Shown here piece by piece: positions 26,569-37,660 of a stretch of 64,000 nt of DNA. The DNA is from Piper betle (taxonomy: Eukaryota; Streptophyta; Magnoliopsida; Piperales; Piperaceae), in the NCBI GenBank assembly GCA_033002965.1, contig JAURVB010006709.1, positions 89,614-153,613 of the forward strand, written 5' to 3'. The notes under the pieces are model-generated. The model saw nothing but the letters and a program-made list of their open reading frames with translations, made no database searches and had not been told where the DNA came from. How positions within the stretch are numbered: position 1 is the stretch's first letter; each line of letters starts with the position of its first letter. Both the position numbers and the translations under genes were made by a program.

Positions 26569-29500
26569 ATGGAACCACCGTCCTCACCGTCGTCCCCACC
26601 GCTACCCCGTCGCCGTTCCCACCTCAGGAGCGCCACCGCCGGCACCCTTCTCCGCCTCCTCTCCCTCTTCCCCGCCGGTCTACCCGGCCGCCATGCTCCA
26701 GGCTCTCCACCCTCCTCCGACCCGTCCGCGCCGCCAGACTCCTGCGGCTCCCCGGCCGGCGGAGCTGTGCCGGAGGAGGCGGGGGAGGTTCTCGCGGGTA
26801 GCAGCGATGTCGGGGTGGTTGTTGGGGTTCGAAAAGCGGAAGCTTTGTCGGCTGGCGGGATTGGGCGGTTGAGGGAGTCGGCCGGCGGGGATGGTCGCTC
26901 TGGTCTGGACTGTTGGCGCATCGGCGCATCGGCGATGGTTGATGATGTTGAAGGTGGGGTTTTGCCGATTGAGGTGGGGTTGGATTGTAGTATCTCTAGT
27001 GGATTGCTACTGGGAGATGTAGAGGTTAAGGATATGATTTTGGATCAAGATCAGGCGGCTGGCGAGAATGGGGAAGTAGAAAGAGAGGATTGTCCGGATT
27101 CTCGAATTGAGGATTGGGCCAAGAAAGAAGATCGGATTGGTGCAGTCGAAAAGCAGATTGCTGGAAATGTGGTAGAGCATGGTCTGCTTCATCCCGGTAT
27201 TGTTCTTGATACCTATAAGAACGTTGAATCCTGTAAACCGGAAGAAGTTGCTCCTTGCAAGCGCACAGACATTTGTGCAGCTTTTGACGAGGATAAAGAG
27301 ATTGAAGAGGGTGAAATTCCCGGTGAGGTTGATTTATGTATGCTTCTGTCGGATCAAGACACTGCTGTTGTTCACGACATTGATAGAAAACAAGCTTGTT
27401 TGTCTGCAACGAAGGAAGATTTTGGACCGGTTGAGCTCATTTCAAATGCCAGAAGTCTCTCATTTTCTGAGGGGTGTGGACGTAATGTTCAGTCCGATGT
27501 TAGCCTTTCCAAGCGAGCTTGTTTGTCTGCAACGAAGGAAGATTTTGGACCGGTTGAGCTCATTTCAAATGCCAGAAGTCTCTCATTTTCTGAGGGGTGT
27601 GGACTTAAAGTTCAGTCCGATGTTAGCCTTTCCAAACGAGCGAATGTGGTAGAGATGAATTCTGGATATGGTGGAAGTTGCATATCTAAAGAGGAAAATA
27701 TATGTGAGAGCAGGGGCAGAGAGAAAAGGGAAGTTACAAATGGAGTGGTCGTGTCCCCCAAAAAGGTAAATGTTACTGTACTGCTAGTCATTTTCGAAAT
27801 TTTAACTCTGGAACCTTGGTGTTGTGGTTTTCAGGTGTTGATATGGTTACAAACTCATAAATTTTTCATTTTTACTTTATAATTCTATCTGATGTTGGTT
27901 GTAAATAAAGTTTGGTATGCTGATATGTCTTAATTTATGGTTTGTTGAGCTTGGAAATGATGAAACGTTAGAGACTCAGTAACTTTTTTATCTCAGGAAA
28001 ATATTTTGAACGCCTCTGAATACAAAGGTGTTTTGTATATTTAAACATAACATGAAATATGCAAGTCTGCTAAGCTTATTTGCATCTTCTCCTTGTTCAA
28101 TTATCTATTGCCTTTTCCACGATGCTCTTTACGCGTCAAATGATTTTTTTGTTTTCCTGTAAGCTTCTGCCAATGCGTGTAAATCTATGCTTTCCTGACA
28201 GTACAGTTTTGTATTTTTTGATAAAGAAAAATTAAGGTGGGCTACACTTCATATAGTTTATACGAGTTACACCTCTAAGATGAGTCTCTTTGAGTGGGTC
28301 CTACAATAAGATGTCTATTTGTATAAGAAGTAGAGTGCATAAGTGGGAGGTTGATGAATTTATATTTTTTAAACATCAATATGACCTATTTTTAGATATT
28401 TTTTAAATACACTAGATTAAAAACTTTTTAAAACTAATTTTTATTATAATTACTTTGAAAATTAAAATGAGAGGTTTAAGGGCAGTAGATTGAGTTGAAA
28501 ATCTGTAATTACCCTAATTATCTATTTTTACGTCTATTTATGAGGATTTTAAGTAGTAGGGCCAACTAAATTGCTTTAAATATAAGGTGTAGCTCATATA
28601 AGCTATAAGAGCATGCAGCTTATTTGTTTAAGGCTCTTTTTATAAAATACATGCTTTCTTGTTATTCCCTTGACATGAGAAGTATTTCTATAATTTGTCA
28701 TTTGCAGTTTGACATTTTTGATTTGGTGTAATAATTATTGTCATTTTGCATGATGTTTTTGGGAAGCAGGATGGAGTTCGCTTAAAGAAGAAGAAACAAG
28801 CTTCTGTATCTGATCAAAAGAAGGCCAAGAAAAAAGTATGTTGTCTGAATTTATGAAATAAAACTTCTTCAGTGAAAACTACCAAATATTATTTTAATTG
28901 CGTGATGCAACAAACACGTGCATCATACGAGCCTGAAAAAAAAATTCTTTTTTAAGGCTATCTTTTGGTTTTGAAATTGAATACTTGAACGATGCTTTGT
29001 TTTTGCTAGGCAAATTGCCACTCCATGCATGCCCTATCTTAGAGATAAACTCCAATTATATATATAAACCCTCATTAAATAATGGGATAAACTATAATGA
29101 TCAAATATCGTAGAGGGAGAGTCTAATTTAAAGATAGACTCTAATTGAATGAAGAGATAAACTATAATGATTTAATTATTTATTTTTTATTTTTGTTGTA
29201 TTTTGATTGGTTGAATCACCTACCTTTCATCAAAATTGTGATTTTTTACTCCAGGGTAGATTAGGCCAAGCTTTGATGGTGAAATTGAATATTTTATTAA
29301 CCTTGCGTCAATGTTTACAACATTTTATTTAGACTACTAGAGTTAGTAGATGGACTTTCATCTAGGAAATGATACAGCATATAATGTGTGTCTTGTTAAG
29401 GCTAATATTACATTTTGTCATAAATGAAGATAGCAAAGAAACGTCGAAGGGCAGAAATAAACAAGAAACTTGGTGTTAAAAGATTGAAGCTAGTCCCTAT

Positions 29501-31658
29501 TTCAAAACCAAAAGTGGTGAAGATTTGCAAACATTACCTCCATGGAAGATGCCAACAGGTACAATTTTTCGTTAATGATTATTATTCTTTGTATAAAAGA
29601 TACAGTTTTATGTCATTTGGTTGTTGGAACAATATGCATATGATATGAAATGTTCCTATCATTTCGTTTCTTCAAATAGACTCATACTGTAGATAGTTCG
29701 GCCTTTTCGTATGAAGGCCAGGAAATGCACCTGTGATCTTTGTTGTTTTTTACACTTATTCATTGTCATTGTTCATTGAATATAGTATAATTGGATCAGC
29801 AACGGGGAAATTATACTTCTTTTCCACTATTTTTCTTGAAGCATCTTATAGCAATGCATTATTTTTTTTCTCTATTGGGTTCTCTTAGTCTACTTTGAAC
29901 TTGTCTAACAGCTTAACATCCTTGATTTACGAATTTTCCAATAGTTGTGGTTTATGAAGTTCACTTTTCTTGATGTGCTGCCATTGTTTTCTTTCGTCCT
30001 ATTTGCAGGGTGATGAATGCAAATTTTCTCATGATGCTGTTCCGTTCACAAAATCACAGGTATTGTTATTGAAAATATTTTATTTCTTACTGATGCTTCT
30101 TTACAATAATGCTCTGAGATTGTATGTGTTATATGGTGCCTTATCTCACCTGCTGAAAACTACACATTGCATTAGTTTTACAATAATGGTGCTGATGTTT
30201 AGCCAAGACAAGTAGTAACATGTTTGACGAATGGCGAATGACGGCCACTTATATTTAATAATACCAGATTTTGGCCTCACGTTGAACTTCAGCTGAAAAA
30301 AGATCTCATGGATCATGAAAAGATTTGGAAACTGAATTTTTTATAGTTGAGCATTAATTTCCCCAACTAATCTATATTATGAGAAAGCCTTTATCTATAA
30401 TTACCTATGAATTGGATTATATCTCTAAGAGCATTTGGCGTTTGATTTTATAAATATCTTCTTACCTTGTTGAGGGTTTTGGTTTTATTATCTAAACATA
30501 ATATTGGTGACTAGGTCCAAAATTTGAAGATGAGCCAATAATGTGTTGACTTGAGTCAATTGACTAGTCATTTCGGCATGAACTGAGCCATTCTTCTGTC
30601 TTGACTATCATTTTAGTGGGGTTTGACTAGGTATGTGTAGTGAACAAATTCTGACATTGAACCTGGAATTATAATACAACTGGACCATTTTACTTTTGAC
30701 AAACTGCGCATTGTTGATTTGTGGTAGCTAAAGCTGATCGACCATAACCATTTTTGCTTATTAAGCTTGCTTGCTTGCAGACGAGTGAACATGGATTAAC
30801 ATTCATGGTATAGCATGTCAGTTATTTTGTGGGCTCGCATCTGTACTGTAAATGATAATTTTTCTTTTGTTTCAGCCCTGCAAGCACTTTGCCCGTGACT
30901 CTTGTTTGAAAGGGGATGATTGTCCGTTTGATCACGAGTTATTTAAGTATCCATGTCATAATTACATGTATAAAGGCAGTTGTTTCAGAGGAGACTCCTG
31001 CCTTTTCTCACACAAGGTAGCCATTTAGTTAAGCAGCTGTTAGTGTGCTGTGTGATCTTCATTTGCTGTTTGCATGACTAATATAAATTATTTCACCTAG
31101 GTGCAATTATCACAAGATAATTCAAATGCCAGTGAAGTGAAATGCCGAGTGGTGCCAGAAATAGCAAGCTTAGGAAAAGACCGTCTAAGAAACAGCAAGA
31201 CCCCATTGGCTATCAACACCTTGCCTAGAGCTGGTACTTCACCAAGCACGACCTCAACTTTACAGAAGAGCTCCCTCACCCAGCAACCAAATGATCTATT
31301 TTCAGCAAAGAAATTGGACCCATATGTTATGAAAACCCCTCCAAAAGGAATCACCTTCCTTTCATTCTGCAGTGATACAACAACTTCAAATGAGTTCGGC
31401 AATAATAGAAAGGAGACTGGAAGTACTCCAACTTTCAAGAACATGAGCGAGGGTAAAATGCCTTCGCAGTTTACACCTTTGCACTCACCTAGTTCTTCAC
31501 ATAAAATGCTTATGCCATTGGAGGTTAGTAACTTTACATCGTCAAGCCGTGGAATTGAGGGCAATGATTTTATTACACAGTCTGCTGCGCCGAAGTTGCA
31601 AAGTAGCCATATGGATGCTTCTCAAATGTTGGAGGAGTTCTTATTCAGTGGTGGCTAG
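26569..31658 (+). CDS. Zinc finger CCCH domain protein, three CCCH fingers (C3H65/EMB1789-like)
   Basis: Likely nuclear RNA-binding protein. Exons: 26569-27765, 28770-28835, 29430-29558, 30009-30059, 30876-31016 and 31101-31658. All junctions are phase 0, giving 713 residues. Residues 1-399 (one exon) are Pro/Ser-rich and then acidic, without a known domain. Residues 400-452 are strongly basic (KKKKQ, KKRRR), probably nuclear-localising. Three fingers follow: Cys454-Cys462-Cys468-His472 and Cys483-Cys491-Cys497-His501 (both C-x7-C-x5-C-x3-H), then Cys508-Cys517-Cys523-His527 (C-x8-C-x5-C-x3-H). The C-terminal 185 residues are Ser/Thr-rich and end QMLEEFLFSGG. The layout matches Arabidopsis C3H65 (EMB1789) and C3H7, where embryo lethality is reported for EMB1789. 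A 41-residue internal duplication is described separately. I chose the ATG at 26569 because it is the first in frame after a short leader. Confidence 0.9.
27394..27639 (+). repeat. Tandem 123-bp duplication inside CCCH exon 1
   Basis: Units 27394-27516 and 27517-27639 are head to tail, exactly 123 bp (41 codons) each, and differ at only about three bases. Frame is kept, so the protein carries the 41-residue segment beginning ACLSATKEDFGPVEL twice. The near identity implies a recent event. Confidence 0.95.
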
Positions 31659-32736
31659 GGGCTAGTTGATGGTCGCCCTATTTTTCTTCTTAATTCTTTT
31701 TGCTTCTTGGGTTTTTTTTATCTTGGCAATCGCATAATTGTTATGCGCATAGTTCTTGTTCTTTTTCAAATAATTGATGTCAAATTTTGCTAATAAATGG
31801 AATTCATTGTTGTAGACGGGAGTAGTGCTCATTTAATTTTGTTGTATAATGTAACCTATTGAAGGAACTCTGAACTTTTATGTCTCTCCTTCTGTGGTTG
31901 ATACTCAAGATGGACGAACCATCTACTTTTCAAAAAATAAAAATTAGTGTTCATTGGCATGAACGGGTTCGGCTTAAACGCTTTCTGGGGACCTATTACC
32001 ATTGTTTTACATTTTTATCATCCAAAATCACGTCTTCGGAGAACATGTAAAAACCATGTGTTGGAGAGATTATGAAAGTTATTGTGCTTGAATTTCATAA
32101 CCGATAATTATTCTTATCTAAAGATATATGCCGCCGTCAACACCACGCAAATAACAAAATTAAATTCCATTAATGACTGCTAATAAGGAGATAAGATTGT
32201 CGTTGCCATCGTGAATTTTATACTTTGTACTCGGGCCCATCGTCATATATATGATTTGTCTAGTTTCGATAGCATTGATTTGTTCCATGCCATTCATTGA
32301 ATATTGCCCTCGCGTTAAATTTATTCAAAGTCAAATTTTCAACATCTAACAATAATCGAGGTTAAGAAACATATTATTTACAAAAAAATGCTTAAATTTC
32401 ATCTCGAGTCAAAATTCTTAAATTATCTACAAAAAAATGCTTAAATAAGATGACAATATTAATTTGATGTCGGCATTTGATCATCAACTCATAAATAAAA
32501 GGGGACCCAAAATTAAATGCAGCCTACGTCGGATCAATGCTAATTATGCGTGGAGCCACGTTTCAGGTGATGTCATTGACACGTCATAATATGAAAGGGA
32601 CGTCATCCACGTCTCCTGTCCACGTGGGATGGATGGCCCCCTCGCCCACCACCATTTAACAGACGCCTTCCCCTCCCCGCTCCCTTTTGTTTCCCCTCCT
32701 CGTCTTCTACCTCTATCTGATCCAATTTCCGGCGCG
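31659..32736. other. CCCH 3' UTR and glutaredoxin promoter
   Basis: TTTTGC and AATAAATGG near 31,790 are plausible polyadenylation signals of the CCCH gene. The last 200 bases before 32737 are GC-richer and include several ACGT/CACGTG-like cores (for example CCACGTGG at 32619-32626), a G-box type element upstream of the glutaredoxin. No other gene is visible. Confidence 0.5.
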
Positions 32737-33066
32737 ATGACGGCGACGAGCTTTTCGATCGATGTCGTGGAGACGACGGAGGGGCGGATCAGGCGGCTAA
32801 TATCGGAGAACCCGGTGGTGATCTTCAGCCGTGCCTCCTGCTGCATGTGCCATGTGATGAGGAGGCTGCTGGCTCACATCGGCGTCCACCCGACCGTCAT
32901 CGAGCTCGACGATGCCGAGCTCGACCGTGCGCGGATGGCACTCGAAGCTGCGGCCGCACCCGCCGTCTTCATCGGCGGTGATAACGTCGGCGGGCTGGAG
33001 TCCTTGGTGGCTCTCCACGTTAGTGGGCAGTTGGTCCCTAGGCTGAGGGAGGTTGGTGCATGCTAG
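32737..33066 (+). CDS. CC-type (ROXY-class) glutaredoxin
   Basis: A 109-residue single-exon protein with one glutaredoxin domain. The active site CCMC is at residues 35-38, after VVIFSRAS; it defines the plant-specific CC-type class that interacts with TGA transcription factors. Further family marks are HPTVIELD, PAVFIGG and GGLESLVALHVSGQLVPRL near the C-terminus, the glutathione-binding region. The start at 32737 gives the usual family length; an in-frame ATG at 32629 would add a Pro/His-rich extension in the presumed leader. The end is REVGAC: the C-terminal ALWL motif that many ROXY proteins use to recruit TOPLESS is missing. Third-position GC content is very high compared with the flanks. 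Family assignment is firm; the member is not resolved. Confidence 0.92.
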   Translation: MTATSFSIDVVETTEGRIRRLISENPVVIFSRASCCMCHVMRRLLAHIGVHPTVIELDDAELDRARMALEAAAAPAVFIGGDNVGGLESLVALHVSGQLVPRLREVGAC

Positions 33067-35665
33067 CACTCAGTGATTGTATAAGGGTCAAAAATGTAAT
33101 TTAGGTGTTCCGTTCCGTCTTCCTCAAAGAAAGGATGGCTGCATTAATACGGCTTTTAATCTTAATATTAATTTTGGGCTTAGCACTTTTTTATACGATA
33201 ATAAAGGAGGTTTTTTAATTGTAAGAGCAAATTAAAGACTCTCTACCTTAAATATATATAATGTTCTGTGCATGCATGGAATGTTCTCTTTCTATTAACT
33301 AAGAGATTCACTTTGCTTTTTTCTTTTGTTCAAGTGGTTTGGCAAGAGTAAATTGAAATAATGGAGGAGGACATCATACATTTCATATTATATATACATG
33401 GCTGTTGGGGGGAAGCTACATGATTCAATTCACTTTCTCATATATAATTCAAAAAGCTTTATATATAATTTATCCATCTTGGGTCGTATAGATCATTGAG
33501 ATTACTGTTAGATATTCATATTTTTATTTATGCATCACAGTACTATATCTTCCATGGTCAGAAACAAACAGAAGCAGCGAAGGTAACACGTATATACATA
33601 TCACTATTAATTAGAAACGGCTTTCACCATCATTGCTCAGATATACATGTATATTGTATGTATGTACATGCATGTAAATTTTGCGATGGGTGGCTTCTCG
33701 ACGCAAAGTCATTTACTGCAACGTTATAATCGGTCTCGATACCATACGCTTAATTACATGATTAATTAGTGAAATGTAAAAGTATTAATTCCAAGCTAAT
33801 ACGTAGGTGTAGAAGCAGCAACCTGATGAATATTAATTATATTAACTGAAGAAATGCAATAATCAGAAATCTAATGCTAGTTTTGAGTAATGGAATATTT
33901 TAGACGTTGGATCAAACTGCGCGCTTAATATCCGACCTTTCTTCCTTCCATACAATATATATGTATACCTCCCGACTTCACCAAACCCGGATAGGAGGTA
34001 ATTTCTACATACCATGATTAGACAGGGTATAGTGTCTTATAAGAATTATAAATATGGACTTAATCCCAATATTAGAGAGGATGATATATACTTTATTCTT
34101 TGTGACCATGTATTATATTTTGCATGTAATATACATGCATGCATTTCCTGTATTTTTCTTCTTGTGCTGTAAATTATTTATTAATCTACGTACATAGCTT
34201 CTTAATTAATTATTTGTTTCCAAAAAAACTGTACTGTAGCTTCTACATATATTCATCAATGTGTATGCAGACATTATTCATTCCCTAATACAAATTATAA
34301 CATCTATCTATTTAACCTAAGAATCCATTTAGAGCGCATAAGGTCACATCAAGTGTATTCCATAACAATTATGGTGGCTTTCTTTATAGTTTATATTGAT
34401 GGATGGATCAAAGTGCCACTTGCTGTGCTTGGTAGGGGCCATGACAATGCTTTGTTATAAAGATGCAACGCCCCAAGTGGAGAAAAATCAATTAAACATT
34501 TTATACGAGCTTATAGATAGGAGCTTGGTCCTACCTTTTTGCTTATAATGTGAAACAAGCAATTTCCAAGATCATCTCTCTAATTTTATGCATATAAAAA
34601 ACAGATAGTTGAAGAAGAAAAAATATTGAATTGGTTCCTACAAAAAGATCGGGTAGTGGGTTAGGTCCAGTTTATATATATGCATGACCCTTCACATTAT
34701 TTTACATCTTGTTTTCATCTTCATAAAAACTAATGTTTATAAATGCTTGCATCTAACAAGTTACGTATCATTTCCTTGGTGTCTATTTGGGGGACTAGTT
34801 ATCTGTAAATATCAATATATATTACTTTTGAATTTTGCGGTCACCATTTGCTCTTTGTGACAGAAAGAAAAGAGAACCAGTTAAGTTTAAGATGTTAGTC
34901 GACAAAATTAATTATCAGTATAGACAATGATCTGAACGATTTACTCTTGATTGGATGGTGGTTAATCACGTAGTATATACTATATAGTTATAAAATACAT
35001 CAAACTCGTTGAATAAAAAGCTCATAGAATGGGACGAAACCCAAGTAGAAATTAATAATTATATTATAGTAGCTAAGGTAAACTGGCCCTAACAGCTCAA
35101 GCATTAAAGGCACTACCAAAAAAAATGGCCTATTTAATTAGATGTAGTTTATACTTAATTTGTCATTTAGGTTTGAAAACCACATAAACGTATGTATAGA
35201 ATTTTTTAGATTTTTTATACACTTTTATAAATCGACTATAAAAAAAATAATATGAGTATTTTTTAGACTTTTTTTATACACTTATATACTTACTTGACTA
35301 TAAAAATTATATAATATTTTTCGTCTCCATGGCCGGAAGTTATCAAATTTGAAAGGCCAAGCTTTGGCCAAGTCGAACATCTTTTTAGAAACCCTCTATA
35401 ATCTATAATGACTGTTATTCAGCTGTTAATTAGTTTACATCATAAATCTCTCTGTCTCTCTCTCTAGTGTGTCTAATTTGATTCAATACTTGATTAGGCA
35501 CAGCGTAATTAATATTGTTGATTGCTTCTGCTTTGTATTTTCCTGAGTACAGTACCTCAAGCTCTTGGCCAACTTGGTTTTAATTAAATTGGAACATGCA
35601 AGGTTTTCGAAGTTTGTGAATTAATATATCAAGTAAGGTAGGTTTTACTTGTGAAGGATTCTAAC
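33067..35665. other. Intergenic, AT-rich
   Basis: Glutaredoxin 3' region, then long AT-rich sequence with scattered ATGCATGC and TATATA runs and a short CT-rich microsatellite near 35,448-35,466. No ORF of interest, RNA gene or paired transposon ends were found. It closes with the left target copy of the hAT MITE. Confidence 0.45.
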
Positions 35666-36245
35666 TAGGGCCGGGCACAGACTGAGTCAAGTCGAGTTTC
35701 GCCCAACTTGAACTCGGATCATTTGATTAACAAATTAAGTTTCAAGTTATATGGTTTTGAGTCAAGTTATCTTAGTTCAAGTTCGATTCGAGCATCGGTC
35801 TTGTTCGAGTTTCATCACAATAAATTTGAAGATATAGTTTATTCTCTATAATGCAATATTTTTTATTTATAGTTTTTGTAAAACTATAAATGATATTCTT
35901 TATAATTGATAGTTATAAAATAATTATTAGATTATTTTAATTTAATTAATTTTATACCAAATTATCATTGTTAATGTTATATTATTCATGTACTATTAAA
36001 TAGTAAAAAATACTAAAGATTTTTATATTAGACATCAAGTTGATTCGAAATGAGTTTTAAGTCGGATTGAGTTTTTTGAGTCAAATTGAGTCAAGTTTAA
36101 TATAACTCAAAACTGATTCTATTGTAAATCGAGTCAAATTCAATTTTTTTAAGATCGAGTTTAAAATCAAACTTAAAATTAATATAGCTAGAGTCGAGCT
36201 AAGTCACAAAAACTCGCGAAATAGCTTGACATGTGTCCGGCCCTA
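35666..36245. mobile_element. hAT-superfamily MITE
   Basis: The 580-bp element is flanked by a perfect 8-bp duplication ATTCTAAC (35658-35665 and 36246-36253). Terminal inverted repeats are TAGGGCCGGGCACA at the left and, reversed, TAGGGCCGGACACA at the right (one mismatch in 14). TAGGG-type ends and an 8-bp target duplication are typical of hAT transposons. The interior is AT-rich with repeated GAGTCAAGTT/TCGAGT motifs near both ends and has no transposase. Confidence 0.92.
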
Positions 36246-37351
36246 ATTCTAACTAATGGAAGGTTGATTGCCTTTTACCCCAGCATTGATTACCCAAAAT
36301 TTAGTGCGTTGATGATACAATATTTAAGAACATGATTAATGAAATTGTCCAATAATTAAGTGGTGGCCTTTTGATGAAGAGATCTTAAACTTTATTTTTT
36401 ATTTTATCATTCAAATCTAGCTTGGCTTAAACAAGATTAGAGAGCTAGTTAGTGTTTGAAAAGCATTGGTTAAACAATGTATATAGTACCTAATCAGTTA
36501 CAAAAGTGAATGGCTGTGCGTACTTGATTACGTTAATCTTATAAGATTATGCTTTTTAAAAACAGAAAACAGAAAAGAAAACTTTTCCGCACTCGTCCAA
36601 ATATTATCATAAAAAATTGTTCATTAAAAAATAAAAATGAACTAGAATATCAAAAAATAATTTTTAGTTTAATATTGGGCATATTTAGGTGCTTTATTCA
36701 GCTCTTTTGAATGCTTATGCGAGTTGCTTGATATTTAAATTTGCAATTTAGTTATAATCTATTGTTAATGTTGCTCTAATTTAAATATCATGATTATGTG
36801 CTTGTCTTTTTCTCCGATGCTTAAAATTTTGGAACTCCGACTCCCAATTGGGCATTTCACATTAGTCAAAATTTTAAATGTGAAAAATTTATAAGATTTT
36901 TATAAAAAAATATGCATCTTACTATCTTAGTAACTATCCTAAAATTGGGACATACCATGAGTTACAGTAATACATACTTGGGTTGGGCGGCTAAAGAGGA
37001 AGACAAATCAAGAATTAATTTTAATTTTCAGAATATTGCAATATGACTTAATTAGGAAGGTAATAAGTGGAGTTCCCTTCTTATTATCTCCATATATCGT
37101 TGGTTTCACAAATCTCATTTGTTTAATGTTGTGGCCATTGTTAGAAGATCACTCAGAGATAGATGAAACTTAAGTTTGTGCAGTAATTAGTTGATCATTC
37201 ATAGATGTGTATATATGCATGCAATAGTTTCGTTCCGAAAAGAAAATTCAATTCAATTTCAATCTACAAAATCAGAGTTTACATTGCAATTTTTTTTCTG
37301 TACAAATTTACGCCATGCATTTAAGAAATATATGCCGACTAAGACTGGGTA
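36246..37351. other. Intergenic, AT-rich
   Basis: Sequence between the hAT MITE and the inverted repeat near the NPR 3' end. I see no gene, RNA or repeat structure in it. Confidence 0.4.
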
Positions 37352-37464
37352 TTGCGCACGCCAGGTGTGCACGTACATAGGGATGCCTGTCTCCTGTTAC
37401 CGCTGGATTATCAATGGTTATAGAGACTGTCGTCCCCACGTGCGTGCACACCTGGCGTGCGCAA
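37352..37464. repeat. Perfect 22-bp inverted repeat with 69-bp loop
   Basis: Arms 37352-37373 and 37443-37464 are exact reverse complements, 22 bp long and GC-rich (left arm begins TTGCGCACGCCAGG). This is striking in AT-rich surroundings. The structure lies about 200 bp past the NPR stop codon, in its 3' region. It could be a small foldback element or a transcript hairpin. I see no obvious target duplication directly at the arms. Confidence 0.85.
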
Positions 37465-37660
37465 GTTCAGCTGGCCAACTACAGCTTTTGATTAGAAACC
37501 TTTTGCACTCTACCAGGCCGGACACTATGTTTGTAATAAGGTGTGATACTTTGCACATCTGACAGCAACTCTACCCTATTTTTGACATGGGTTCAACACA
37601 AAATCAAAATGGATTCAAGCAGCATTTCAAGAAAGGAACAATGTTGGATCTTGTCTTAGA

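Noticed and set aside
28230..28620. Possible MITE in CCCH intron 1 (GTGTAGC/GCTACAC-like words near both sides)
   Set aside because: The words do not pair over a convincing length and no target duplication was found.
37191..37562. 123-codon plus-strand ORF across the inverted repeat
   Set aside because: Runs through the foldback structure and has no recognisable domain. It is best seen as chance.
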